A DNA stretch of 64,000 nucleotides from Terriglobia bacterium (lineage in GTDB: Bacteria; Acidobacteriota; Terriglobia; Bryobacterales; Bryobacteraceae), in contig JAIQFN010000028.1 in assembly GCA_020073265.1 (NCBI GenBank), positions 1-64,000 on the forward strand, written 5' to 3'. This document shows positions 33,738 to 41,937 of this stretch, in pieces; position 1 is the stretch's first letter, and every line of letters begins with the position of its first letter. The translations under genes were made by a program, and so were the position numbers. Below the pieces are notes generated by a model. That model did no database searches. It was not told the DNA's origin and worked only from the letters and a program-made list of their open reading frames with translations.

Positions 33738-35022
33738 AGGCGACTGAAGCGGCGCGGAGGGGGAAGTTTTGGGACGCCAGGGATTCCAGGAGGTGTTCGT
33801 GGATGCCTGGTTCGAGCATGTAGTAGGTGCGGCCGCCGTCGTCCACCAGGACCGCGAGTTTCTTGGCGGCCAGCAGCAGGCAGAGTTGCTGTTCGCCCGG
33901 AGCCAGAGCCGTTACGTCGACGCGCGCGGTGCCGCGTGGACCGGGGACCAGCTTTCTCAGGAAGTCGCGCGTGAAGATCTGGTGATCGATGCCTTCCAGC
34001 GCCGCGCCGGCGGAGACCCAGCGATCCTCGGCGGCCGCGAAGAAATACGGTCCCGAGGCAAACGCCAGCAGGAATACGATTACATCGATGAACGTGGCCA
34101 GCGCGAGTGCGAATCCGTGGCGCGGCGTGGGCGCGGTGAAAAGCTCTTCGAAGGCGACCAGCAGATCTTCTTGTCCTGAGACGGTGCGATCCACGAAGTC
34201 GTTGTAAGCGGGAACGGCGGGCTTTTCGATCCGTCCGGAATGCAGCGCCTGCTCGATGTCCGTCCAGGGCACGCCGTCGTAGGCCTGCCGGTAAGCTTGC
34301 AACTGCTTTTCGGTGGGATCGAGCGGCTTGTTCTTGGCGACGAAGTCGGCGAGCTGCGCCTGCGAGCGCTGCATGCCGGCGAGCGACTGCTGTGCCAGCC
34401 GGGTGTAGCGGTCGAACGCCGTGTACCGAACGCCTTCGCCCGAACCTTCGCGGTAGCCTTGCGCATAGGTCTGGCCTTCGCGCGCCACCGCGGCCCGCAC
34501 CGTGGCCAGGTAAGGATCGGCATCCTGGGCCTGGGAAATGTGTCCGTGCGTTTTCTCGGCGTCGGTCAACTCCTGGAGCGCGACCACGTGCTTCTGCTGC
34601 TCGGCGATGCCGGAGGTAACCAGCTTCTGGACCTGCCCGGCTGAATCGGCCAGCGTGTCGTACAGCTTCCGCTCGATGGTGGCCGGACGCTCGCGCGCGC
34701 TGAACCAGGTGTACAGGCTGGTGTAGGAAAACGCAATGGAGATGATCGCGGTCACCACGTACACGCCGATCAGCAGCGAGCGCCTGGCGGCGTCGCGGCT
34801 CGGGGAGCTGAAGCCGATGAGCCACGCCACCATCACCAGCGCGGTCTGCACGCCGATGGACGCGAGCGCCGAAAACCAGACCGAGAGGTACAGACGCATT
34901 CCTTCGAAGGTGGTGTACCAGGAGACGATCGCCAGCAGGCAACTGGCGACAAACAGGGCCTTGACCATGGGACGGGTCAACCCTGTGGAGTCCGTGGAAG
35001 TGTTCGAAGAGAGGTAAGACAC
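33736..35022 (-). CDS. four-TM protein with coiled-coil loop, function unknown
   Basis: 428 residues from a GTG at 35022. This start is chosen because AGGAGG lies six bases upstream; the ATG farther out would begin inside a simple repeat. Three membrane segments near the N-terminus (about 20-40, 50-72, 82-102) are followed by a long helical region of about 190 residues with Gln/Ala-rich coiled-coil character, then a fourth membrane segment HGFALALATFIDVIVFLLAF (about 285-310). The C-terminal 110 residues form a soluble domain (VTALAPGEQQLCLLLAAKKLAVLVDDGGR). No known family was recognised. Tail to tail with rnr across a hairpin repeat. Confidence 0.7.
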   Translation of the reverse strand: MSYLSSNTSTDSTGLTRPMVKALFVASCLLAIVSWYTTFEGMRLYLSVWFSALASIGVQTALVMVAWLIGFSSPSRDAARRSLLIGVYVVTAIISIAFSYTSLYTWFSARERPATIERKLYDTLADSAGQVQKLVTSGIAEQQKHVVALQELTDAEKTHGHISQAQDADPYLATVRAAVAREGQTYAQGYREGSGEGVRYTAFDRYTRLAQQSLAGMQRSQAQLADFVAKNKPLDPTEKQLQAYRQAYDGVPWTDIEQALHSGRIEKPAVPAYNDFVDRTVSGQEDLLVAFEELFTAPTPRHGFALALATFIDVIVFLLAFASGPYFFAAAEDRWVSAGAALEGIDHQIFTRDFLRKLVPGPRGTARVDVTALAPGEQQLCLLLAAKKLAVLVDDGGRTYYMLEPGIHEHLLESLASQNFPLRAASVA

Positions 35023-35063
35023 ACTAATCCTCCTGCAAGGATTAACGGTTCTAGCGGTTCCTT

Positions 35064-35153
35064 GGTTCCTTGGTTTTTTGGTTCCTTGGTTCACTCTTGC
35101 TTTGCGGCGAGGACCGCGAGTTGGCAACTAAAGAACCCAAAAACCAAGGAACC
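35064..35153. repeat. TTGGTTCC repeat tract with inverted copy
   Basis: Left arm 35064-35084 (GGTTCCTTGGTTTTTTGGTT plus C) and right arm 35133-35153 are inverted copies matching at 19 of 21 bases, 48 bases apart. The unit TTGGTTCC is tandemly repeated in 35058-35092. It lies in the 143-bp gap between the EF-G paralogue and the four-TM protein. It could fold into a long hairpin in RNA from either side. It is not CRISPR-like, having no regular spacers. Confidence 0.6.
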
Positions 35154-35165
35154 AATGAACGATTC

Positions 35166-37262
35166 TTATTCTTCTTCCTCTTCTTCGCCGGTCTTGGCGG
35201 CCTTGGCGGCGGCGATGATCTTGTCGGCTTGCAGCGCCGGGACGTAGTCGTAGTGCGAAAACTCCATCTGGTAGGAAGCGCGGCCCTGCGTCATCGAGAT
35301 CAGGTCGTTCTGATAGCTGAGCATCTCGGACATCGGAACCTGGGCGCGGATGATCTGGGTGCTGCCCTTGGTGTCCATGCCCTGGATGCGTCCGCGGCGG
35401 CCGTTGAGGTCGCCCATCAGGTCGCCGGCGTACTCCACCGGCGCCTGAATTTCGACGTTCATGACCGGCTCGAGGATGGCCGGCTTGGCTTGCTGCATGG
35501 CGGCTTTGAAGGCCTTGCGGGCCGCCAGCTTGAAGGCCATTTCCGAAGAGTCGACGTCGTGGTAGGAGCCGTCGTAGACCGTAACTTTGAAGTCCACCAC
35601 GGGGTAACCTGCCAGGAATCCGTTGGCCGCGGCCTCGACGATTCCTTTTTCCACCGCCGGGATGTACTGGCGCGGGATGGAGCCGCCGAAGATCTCGTTG
35701 GCGAACTCGAATTTGCCGCCGCGCGGTAACGGCTCGATGCGGATCCAACAGTCGCCGAACTGGCCATGGCCGCCGGTCTGCTTCTTGTGGCGGCCCTGGA
35801 CGTCGGCCTTGCCGCGGACGGTTTCGCGGTAGGGGATTTTCGGCGCATGCAGCTCCACGTCCACGCCGTAGCGCTTCTTCAAGCGGGAGACGATCACCTC
35901 GACGTGCTGCTGGCCGCTTCCGGCGAGCAAAAACTCCTTGGTCTGCGGGTCGCGATAGAAGCGCAGCGATTGATCTTCTTCGAGAATGCGCTGGACCGCG
36001 TTGCCGAGCCGGTCCTCGTCCTGGCGGCTCTTGGCGGAAATCGCGAAGGCGATGGAAGGCTCCGGAAATTGGACCGGCGGATAACTGATGAGCGATCCCT
36101 TGTCGGCCAGCGTGTCGCCTGTGAGCGTCTCTTTCAGCTTGGCGACCGCGCCGATGTCGCCGGCGTGCAACTCGTTCACCGGTTGAATGGTCTTGCCGGC
36201 CAGGCAGCCGATGTGCGCCAGGCGCTCAGAGGCCGAGGAGCGCGCGTTCACCAGGTTGGCGTCGTTCTTCACCACGCCCGACAGCACTTTGAAATAGGTG
36301 ACACGTCCGGCGAACGGATCGGCCACGGTTTTGAAAACGAACGCGGACACCGGCTCGCTGTCCTTGATAGCGCGCTGAACTTCCTTGTCATTCAGCTTGC
36401 CCGCGACCGGCTTGTTTTCGATGGGCCCCGGAAAATTCTCGACGATGAAGTTCAGCAGGCTGTCGGAACCGACGTTGCGCAGCCCGGAACTGCACAGGAC
36501 CGGATAGATGCGGCGCTCGCGGATGGCTTGGCGCAAGCCGGTCAGGATCTGCTCGGGTTCCAAAGTGCCCTTGTCGAAATACTGCTCCATCAGAGCGTCG
36601 TTGCCCTCGGCCACCATTTCGATCAGGGCTTCGTGGGCCTTCTGCGCGGCGTCGGCGCGATCGGCCGGGATCTCGCCTTCCTTGCCCTTGCCGTCGCCGT
36701 CGGCGGTGTAGGTGAAGGCCTTCATGCGGACCAGGTCGATGAAGCCCTTGAAATCTTTCTCGGCGCCCAGCGGCAACTGAACGGGGACGGCGGAGCGGCC
36801 GAAAATCTCATGGACGCTGGCCAGCGCGCGTTCGAAGTCGGAGCGCTCGCGATCTAGTTTGTTGATGACCACGGCGCGGGGCAAATTGAACTCGTCGGCG
36901 AAGCTCCAGACTTTTTCGGTCTGCACCTCGACGCCGGCGACGCCGTCCACCACCACCAGCGCGCTGTCGGCGGCCACCATGGCGCCCTTGGTGTCGTTGA
37001 TGAAGATGTTGAAGCCGGGCGTGTCGATCAGGTTGATCTTCTTTTTGCCCCATTCCGCGAATGCCAACGCGGTGGAGATGGTCAACTTGCGCTGGATCTC
37101 GTCGTCGTCAAAATCGGTGACGGTGTTGCCTTCGTCGACGCGCGTCAGGCGGTTGGTGGCGCCGGAGGTGAACAGAAACCCGGCGGCGAGCGTGGTCTTG
37201 CCCGAGTGCCCGTGCCCGATCAGGGCGACATTTCTGACGTCTGTACCTTCGTATACTTTCAC
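35166..37262 (-). CDS. elongation factor G paralogue
   Basis: 698 residues with all EF-G domains. G domain: GHGHSGKTTLAA (G1, about 15-26), DTPGFNIFI (G3), NKLDRERSDF (G4). Domains II-V follow, with IPYRETVRGKADVQGRHKKQTGGHGQFGD (start of domain IV) and LMGDLNGRRGRIQGMDTKG (domain V). The G1 variant GHxxSGKT and lack of the usual AHIDAGKTT point to the divergent EF-G-like branch rather than the main translocase, so it may act in ribosome recycling or under stress. The very acidic end (GEEEEEE) is distinctive. It is a single gene, not in a str operon with rpsL/rpsG/tuf. Confidence 0.9.
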   Translation of the reverse strand: MKVYEGTDVRNVALIGHGHSGKTTLAAGFLFTSGATNRLTRVDEGNTVTDFDDDEIQRKLTISTALAFAEWGKKKINLIDTPGFNIFINDTKGAMVAADSALVVVDGVAGVEVQTEKVWSFADEFNLPRAVVINKLDRERSDFERALASVHEIFGRSAVPVQLPLGAEKDFKGFIDLVRMKAFTYTADGDGKGKEGEIPADRADAAQKAHEALIEMVAEGNDALMEQYFDKGTLEPEQILTGLRQAIRERRIYPVLCSSGLRNVGSDSLLNFIVENFPGPIENKPVAGKLNDKEVQRAIKDSEPVSAFVFKTVADPFAGRVTYFKVLSGVVKNDANLVNARSSASERLAHIGCLAGKTIQPVNELHAGDIGAVAKLKETLTGDTLADKGSLISYPPVQFPEPSIAFAISAKSRQDEDRLGNAVQRILEEDQSLRFYRDPQTKEFLLAGSGQQHVEVIVSRLKKRYGVDVELHAPKIPYRETVRGKADVQGRHKKQTGGHGQFGDCWIRIEPLPRGGKFEFANEIFGGSIPRQYIPAVEKGIVEAAANGFLAGYPVVDFKVTVYDGSYHDVDSSEMAFKLAARKAFKAAMQQAKPAILEPVMNVEIQAPVEYAGDLMGDLNGRRGRIQGMDTKGSTQIIRAQVPMSEMLSYQNDLISMTQGRASYQMEFSHYDYVPALQADKIIAAAKAAKTGEEEEEE

Positions 37263-37358
37263 TTAAGTTTTACTCCAGGCGGGATGCCAATAGGGGATCT
37301 TAACACAATTGAAAGAAGGCGAAACGCTGCAGAAAGCGGCTCGGTCCGTTATTCTGTA

Positions 37359-37372
37359 GCTACCAAGGTAGC
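37359..37372. promoter_or_regulatory. palindrome before the Phd remnant
   Basis: GCTACCAAGGTAGC is a palindrome with 6-bp arms, 11 bases before the broken Phd-like reading frame. Phd/YefM antitoxins bind such palindromes to repress their own operon, so this is a likely leftover operator. Confidence 0.45.
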
Positions 37373-37383
37373 CACATGGAAGT

Positions 37384-37458
37384 ATGAAATCCGCCACCGT
37401 TCGAGAGCTAAAGAACAACGCGTCCGAGCTGCTGCGCCAAGGTGAGCGAGTGGAATGA
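37384..37458 (+). pseudogene. Phd/YefM-type antitoxin remnant
   Basis: A 24-codon frame beginning MKSATVRELKNNASELLRQ and ending GERVE before TGA. This is the recognisable first helix-strand of Phd-family antitoxins (xxATVRELRNNxxxLLRxVxxGE). The protein stops where the domain should continue, and no frame downstream restores it; the toxin partner is also missing. It is a truncated relic directly beside an intact ParDE module in the opposite orientation, which suggests repeated toxin-antitoxin turnover at this spot. Confidence 0.6.
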
Positions 37459-37478
37459 CCCTGGAATTGTAGCGAGCC

Positions 37479-37784
37479 TTACCCGCTTCGCCACGCCCTC
37501 TCTTGATTTCGAGCACCGTGAAAGACGTGTAGGATTTCAATTTTGGCTGACCCGGAAGCGCGATAGTATACAACGTGATCGCGTGCGGGAAACTTCCGCA
37601 CGCCCGAACCGAACTGTGGCGCTAGGACGCCTGCGTTGGGCTGGCTTGAAAGCGTGATGATGGTCTTCACGATGCCTGTCATGATCGTCAATGCAACGTC
37701 CGGCCCCGCGCGGCCAACCCAATAGTCGGAGATCTCTTGCAGGTCTCGCTTGGCCGAGCGAGTAAGCCTGTAGACACGCTTCAT
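37479..37784 (-). CDS. parE: ParE/RelE-type toxin
   Basis: 101 residues. Begins MKRVYRLTRSAKRDLQEISDYW, the classical ParE opening, followed by LSSQPNAGVLAPQFGSGVRKFPARDHVVYYRASGSAKIEILHVFHGARN, here as segments FPARDHVVYYR and IEILHVFHGARN typical of the family. ParE toxins poison DNA gyrase; RelE relatives cleave mRNA, and the sequence favours ParE. The start overlaps the stop of the antitoxin gene by 4 bp, standard for the module. The module lies between the EF-G paralogue and the TRAP transporter genes. Confidence 0.88.
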   Translation of the reverse strand: MKRVYRLTRSAKRDLQEISDYWVGRAGPDVALTIMTGIVKTIITLSSQPNAGVLAPQFGSGVRKFPARDHVVYYRASGSAKIEILHVFHGARNQERAWRSG

Positions 37785-38092
37785 CCGGCTTTGGAACGGC
37801 GCTGTCTCTTAACGGAGGTTTCAACCAATTCGTTGGCTAGACGCGTGAGGCCATGCCGGTCGTAATCTTCAAACCGGCCTGCTTCGATATCCCGGATACC
37901 TTGACGGACCCGGCTCCGTTCGGAGTCGGCGAACATCGCACGTTCCTTCTTGAAGGCTTCCGCTTCCTGCATACGGCGAACCGCGTCGCGCACTACCTCG
38001 CTGACGTTGGTGTAGGCGCCTTTCTTCACGCGGCTGCGGATGAAGCGGGCCATCTGCGGCGAAAGGGAGATGTTCATCTGTTCAATGGGCAT
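37781..38092 (-). CDS. parD: ParD-type antitoxin
   Basis: 103 residues. N-terminal ribbon-helix-helix: MNISLSPQMARFIRSRVKKG, then YTNVSEVVRDAVRRMQEAE. This is the DNA-binding dimer that represses the operon. The remaining 55 residues are charged and flexible, as expected for the toxin-binding arm. AGGA seven bases before the ATG is the ribosome site. First gene of the module; a 23-bp perfect palindrome lies 31 bp upstream and probably is its operator. Confidence 0.88.
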   Translation of the reverse strand: MPIEQMNISLSPQMARFIRSRVKKGAYTNVSEVVRDAVRRMQEAEAFKKERAMFADSERSRVRQGIRDIEAGRFEDYDRHGLTRLANELVETSVKRQRRSKAG

Positions 38093-38095
38093 GTT

Positions 38096-38145
38096 CTGTC
38101 CTCACCTTAGCTCCCCAGTCAATAACAGTCAAGTTTTGACTGTTA
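38096..38145 (-). promoter_or_regulatory. parDE promoter and operator palindrome
   Basis: The palindrome TAACAGTCAA-GTT-TTGACTGTTA (38123-38145) has perfect 10-bp arms. Read leftward, its second arm contains a -35-like TTGACT, followed 17 bases later by TAAGGT as a poor -10. Binding of ParD here would block the promoter. The palindrome also contains the stop codon of the TRAP permease gene, so the module is inserted tight against it. Confidence 0.6.
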
Positions 38146-39969
38146 CTTGCCGAACCAGCGCAGCGGAGCCAGGGTCAGCCACGGAACGTAGGTGATCAGC
38201 AGAACGCTGCCCATCAGGATGAACAGGAACGGGAGCGTGGCCCAGATGATGGTGCCCATCGGTTTCTTGAAACGGTAGGCCGACAGGAACAGGTTGATTC
38301 CCACCGGCGGGTGCAGATAGCCCAGCTCGAGATTGGCGATGAAGATCACGCCCATCTGCACCGGATCGATGGCGTAGGCGACGGCCAGGGGTTTGAGCAA
38401 AGGCACCACCACCAGAATCGCGGCGAAGATGTCCATCAGCGCGCCCACCACCAGCAGGGCGCCGTTGAGCAGCAGCAGGAACAGGTACTTGGACTGCACG
38501 TGCGCCTGCACCCAGTCGATGAGCCGGGAGGGGACCTCGGCATCGATGAGGTAGTTGGTGAAACCCAGCGCGACGCCGAGGATCAGAAGAATACCGCCGA
38601 CGATGGTGGCGCATTCGACGAACACTTCGCGGTAGTCGCGCGTCAGCTTCAGATCGCGGTAGATGAAGACCTCGACGACGAATGCGCAGAAGGCGGTGAG
38701 CGCGGCCGCCTCGGTGAGCGTCCCGAAGCCGCCGAACAAGCCGATCACCATGATCACCGGCAGCGCCAGCTCGAATTTCGCGGTCCACAGAGCGGAGGCG
38801 GCTTCGCGCAGGGAGAAAGGGTCGCGAACGGCGTTGCTCTTCAGTCCCATGTGGATGCCGACGGTGGCGACGCAGCCGATCATTAGCAGTTCGGGAAGAA
38901 TGGCGCCGGTAAACAGGCGCGGCAGCGGCGTCTGCGAATACACGCAGTAGAGAATCGCGGGAACGCTGGTGGGAAACAGCAGGCCGAGCGAGCCGGACGA
39001 AGTCAGCAGGCCGATGGAGAAATTTTCCGGATAACGCGTCTTGATGAGCATCGGCACCAGCAGTCCGCCGAGCGAAAGAATGGTGAGGCCGGAGCCGGCG
39101 AAGGTGAAGACCGTGCAGATGGCGACGGTGGCGATGGCCAAGCCGCCCGGAATCCAACTGAACAGCGCGGTGAAGACGCGCAGCAGGCGCTTGGTTGCAC
39201 CGCCCTGCACCATGAAGTAGCCGGCCAGAGTGAACAGCGGGATGGAAGGCAGCAGGGGCGATGCCACCAGCCGGTACATTTCCACCGGGACCGAAGCCAC
39301 CGGCGTGGTGTTGGCCCAAAACAGCAGCAGCGAAAGGCCGCCAAACACGGCGAAGATGGGCAGGCCCAGCACCGAAACCAGCGCCAGAATGGTGAGCGAC
39401 AACGGAAGCACGCCGGGTGTTCCGACTGGAATCACGAATCCGAACAGCGCCGGAAGGGGCAGGCCGAGAGCAGCCAGCGCGCGGCCCTTCCAACTCGGGC
39501 TGCAGTGCCACACCGCGCGCAGAGCGACCACGGCGAAGCCGACCAGCATGATCGCCAGCGCCGTCCACTTGGGAACTCCGGGAAGCAATTGGCTAGAGGC
39601 CTGACGCTCGGAGCGCACGAACACCCAGCTTGCCCAGGCCAGACAGGTGGAAACCGCGGCCAGCATCGCGCCGGCGGCGATCTTGGCGGGAGCGCGCCAG
39701 CTTTCCGGGAGGAACGTACTGGACGACAATCCCAACAACCGGTCGGAACGCGAGGCCAGCATGCCGCCCAGCATTCCGATCCAGAGGGTGAGCTGTTGCA
39801 CCACCACGGCGGATCCCGGTATTCCGGACCAGCGCAGCTGGCGCGCCACCATCTCGATGACCGGCAGTACGGTCATCAAGGAAAGCGCCAGGATGGAGAA
39901 CGAGTTTTCGAAAAACTGGAGTGGCGTGTCGGGCCCGGACGTCTCCGGGGGCGGCGCCGCGTGGCTCAC
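38143..39969 (-). CDS. TRAP transporter DctQ-DctM fusion
   Basis: 608 residues. The first 170 residues carry four membrane segments like the small DctQ subunit (FFENSFSILALSLMTVLPVIEMVAR at the start). A further hydrophobic linker leads to a DctM-type large permease with about 12 segments (from about residue 200; landmarks PIFAVFGGLSLLLFW, FTFAGSGLTILSLGGLLVPML, GLLTSSGSLGLLFPTSVPAILY, and PPVGINLFLSAYRFKKP at the end). TRAP transporters import carboxylates, sialic acid or similar anions with Na+. Fused QM proteins occur in sialic acid-type systems and elsewhere. The start overlaps the stop of the binding-protein gene (ATGA). Substrate unknown. Confidence 0.92.
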   Translation of the reverse strand: MSHAAPPPETSGPDTPLQFFENSFSILALSLMTVLPVIEMVARQLRWSGIPGSAVVVQQLTLWIGMLGGMLASRSDRLLGLSSSTFLPESWRAPAKIAAGAMLAAVSTCLAWASWVFVRSERQASSQLLPGVPKWTALAIMLVGFAVVALRAVWHCSPSWKGRALAALGLPLPALFGFVIPVGTPGVLPLSLTILALVSVLGLPIFAVFGGLSLLLFWANTTPVASVPVEMYRLVASPLLPSIPLFTLAGYFMVQGGATKRLLRVFTALFSWIPGGLAIATVAICTVFTFAGSGLTILSLGGLLVPMLIKTRYPENFSIGLLTSSGSLGLLFPTSVPAILYCVYSQTPLPRLFTGAILPELLMIGCVATVGIHMGLKSNAVRDPFSLREAASALWTAKFELALPVIMVIGLFGGFGTLTEAAALTAFCAFVVEVFIYRDLKLTRDYREVFVECATIVGGILLILGVALGFTNYLIDAEVPSRLIDWVQAHVQSKYLFLLLLNGALLVVGALMDIFAAILVVVPLLKPLAVAYAIDPVQMGVIFIANLELGYLHPPVGINLFLSAYRFKKPMGTIIWATLPFLFILMGSVLLITYVPWLTLAPLRWFGK

Positions 39970-40976
39970 GGCATCCCTGCCGCGTTGGCGCCGGGATGCT
40001 GCTTGCGGTATTCGTCGCGCAGGCGTTTCACTTCATCGAACAGGTCGGGAGGCACCATGCTGCCGCGCAGCTTCGGCCAGATGCTTTCGGACAACTGGCG
40101 CCATTCGGCCAGCGCTTTGGGGTCGGCGTGCACGACGTTCAGGCCGAACTGCTGCATCATGGGGACCGAGCTGGCCTCGGCTTTGCGGATCTCTTCCCGC
40201 AGAGCCACGCCGGCGGTCTTCGCGGACGCGAGCATTTCCTTTTGCACCGGCGCGGGGATCTTATCCCACACACTCTTGTCGATCAAGGTAGCGCCCACCA
40301 ATTGCGCGAAGTGGATGTCCAGCATGTTGTGGGCGCCGCCAAACCACTGGTTGCTGAGCGCGATCAGCGGCGGCGCTTGAAAGGCGTCGATCAGGCCGGT
40401 TTGCAGGCCGGTGAGGATGTCGGTGGCGGCCAGGGCCACCGGATGAAAGCCGTTCACCTTGTACAGCTCGAAGGTGCTGTTGTCGCCCTGCAACACGCAC
40501 AACTTCAATTTGCGGATCTCGTCGGGGCGGGAGGCGGGCTGTTTGGTGAAGAAATGGACCCAGCCGGCATCGCCCCAGTTCAGCACGATGAAGCCGCGCT
40601 GCGCCAGACCTTTCTGCAACCGGTCGGATATTTTGTCCCGCACGTAGTCCAGCTCTTCATAGGAGTCGAGCATCATCGGGATTTGCAGGGCGGACACGGC
40701 GGCGTCGATGCCGCTCAATCCGGCGCCCGAGATCGCCACGGCCTGAAGTTTCTTGATGCGGATCTTTTGGACCATCTCCGGCTCGTCGCCCTGTTCGCCG
40801 CCGGGATAGATTTTCAACTCGACTTTGCCGCCCGAGGCCTTCTTCCACTCCTCGCCCATGTTGAGCAGGATCTCGTGCCAGCGCGAGCCCTTGGGCACCA
40901 GGGTGCCCAGGCGGATGACGGTTTGACCGGGGAGCGCGGCCGCTAACAGAAAGAAAGCGATGATTACGCGGGCCAT
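39966..40976 (-). CDS. TRAP transporter substrate-binding protein (DctP family)
   Basis: 336 residues from the ATG at 40976, which gives the signal peptide MARVIIAFFLLAAALPGQ; the longer upstream frame lacks one. Family segments: IRLGTLVPKGSRWHEILLNMGEEW, ELKIYPGGEQGDEPEMVQKIR, GLQTGLIDAFQAPPLIALSNQWF, and WDKIPAPVQKEML. Positions Arg-like R (in the ligand-binding K/R near 150-170, region KLKLCVLQGDN) are less canonical, so the ligand may not be a simple dicarboxylate. It acts in the periplasm with the fused permease encoded downstream. Confidence 0.9.
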   Translation of the reverse strand: MARVIIAFFLLAAALPGQTVIRLGTLVPKGSRWHEILLNMGEEWKKASGGKVELKIYPGGEQGDEPEMVQKIRIKKLQAVAISGAGLSGIDAAVSALQIPMMLDSYEELDYVRDKISDRLQKGLAQRGFIVLNWGDAGWVHFFTKQPASRPDEIRKLKLCVLQGDNSTFELYKVNGFHPVALAATDILTGLQTGLIDAFQAPPLIALSNQWFGGAHNMLDIHFAQLVGATLIDKSVWDKIPAPVQKEMLASAKTAGVALREEIRKAEASSVPMMQQFGLNVVHADPKALAEWRQLSESIWPKLRGSMVPPDLFDEVKRLRDEYRKQHPGANAAGMP

Positions 40977-41032
40977 GCAAGCATGGTAACGCAGCCGCGA
41001 AGGGACTGGCGCTCGGCTGGCCATTTCCAGCG

Positions 41033-41079
41033 TTCGCATGAGTGCGAATGCGGCACGCAGGAGTGCGTGCGCCACGGGG
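41033..41079 (+). repeat. dispersed intergenic repeat, copy 2 (AGTGCGTGCGCCACGGG core)
   Basis: GCGTTCGCATGAGTGCGAATG followed by CGGCACGCAGGAGTGCGTGCG and CCACGGGG. It shares the 17-base core and the GCGTTCGCA segment with 1665-1691; a weaker copy of the first half may lie at 564-590. It fills the gap between dctP and the zinc-ribbon gene. Confidence 0.5.
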
Positions 41080-41080
41080 A

Positions 41081-41830
41081 CTAAGTCTGTTGTTGGGTCG
41101 CCGCGAGGTCGGCTTCGAAGCTGACCGGCGGATTGTAGTACAGGATGCGGCCGCAGCTTTCGCAAAGCATCAACTGATCGGTATTGCGCAGATCCTGGAA
41201 AAACTGCGGGCGTAACACGATCTGGCAGGCCGAGCAGCGGCCGTCGGTGGCCTCAGCCACGGCCGTGCCATGCCATTTTTTGCGGATGCGCTCGTAGGCG
41301 GAGTAAATGGGAGCCTTGAGACCGGTCACCAGACCCTTGCGCTCGGCCTTCAGCACTTCGAGCTGCTTCTGATCGGCGGCGGTGCGCTCGCGCGCGCGCG
41401 CCTTCTCGGCCTCCACCTGCTGCTTTTCTTCCTTCAACGCCGCCTCGGCCTTCTTGACGTTGCCGTCCAACGGCTCGGCTTCCGCCATCAGATCCAGGAT
41501 GCGATCCTCGGCCTTGCGAATGCCAGCTTCGCAGAAGGCGATCTCGTGCTGAAACGCGCGATACTGCTCGTTGGTCTTGGCCCCCAGCATCTGGTCCCGC
41601 AGCTTGGAAATCTTCTGAGCCTCGACTTTGGCCTCGTCTTCCAGGCGTTTGCGCTCTTTTTGATTCGCGGCCAGGGCGGCCCGATCGGCCTCCAGCCTGC
41701 GAAGGTGGGAGTCCAACGCCTTCTCGATCTCCGCGATATGCTTGGGAAGTGTGGCAATTTCCCGCTCCAAGTCGCCGATTCTCAGGTCCAGAGCTTGCAA
41801 GCGGGTGACCTGTTCCATCTCTCCGGTCAT
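41081..41830 (-). CDS. coiled-coil protein with C4 zinc ribbon
   Basis: 249 residues. About 175 residues of heptad-type helix (LDLRIGDLEREIATLPKHIA to EKARARERTAADQKQLEVLK) form a long coiled coil. A C-terminal zinc ribbon follows, with two CxxC knuckles: CSACQ and CESCG about 22 residues apart. This is the widespread bacterial zinc-ribbon/coiled-coil family (CT398-like), linked to flagellar export or secretion factors in some species; the role here is unknown. The ATG at 41830 is used, while a TTG two codons upstream and an ATG four codons downstream are possible. Confidence 0.82.
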   Translation of the reverse strand: MTGEMEQVTRLQALDLRIGDLEREIATLPKHIAEIEKALDSHLRRLEADRAALAANQKERKRLEDEAKVEAQKISKLRDQMLGAKTNEQYRAFQHEIAFCEAGIRKAEDRILDLMAEAEPLDGNVKKAEAALKEEKQQVEAEKARARERTAADQKQLEVLKAERKGLVTGLKAPIYSAYERIRKKWHGTAVAEATDGRCSACQIVLRPQFFQDLRNTDQLMLCESCGRILYYNPPVSFEADLAATQQQT

Positions 41831-41937
41831 CAACAAGACATTCTAACATTTCTTTACACAGGAAGGATTCCCGAATCGAGGACAACGTGCAGAGAGACGT
41901 AACGCCCGCGCCATCGTCGAACATCATAAGATAGACC

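Noticed and set aside
32432-34942. An 836-codon leftward frame crossing rnr and the four-TM gene
   Set aside because: It is the reverse of two real genes joined through the hairpin repeat, with no domain of its own.
35058-35160. Possible CRISPR array from TTGGTTCC units
   Set aside because: Units are adjacent, without spacers of regular length, and no cas gene is present.
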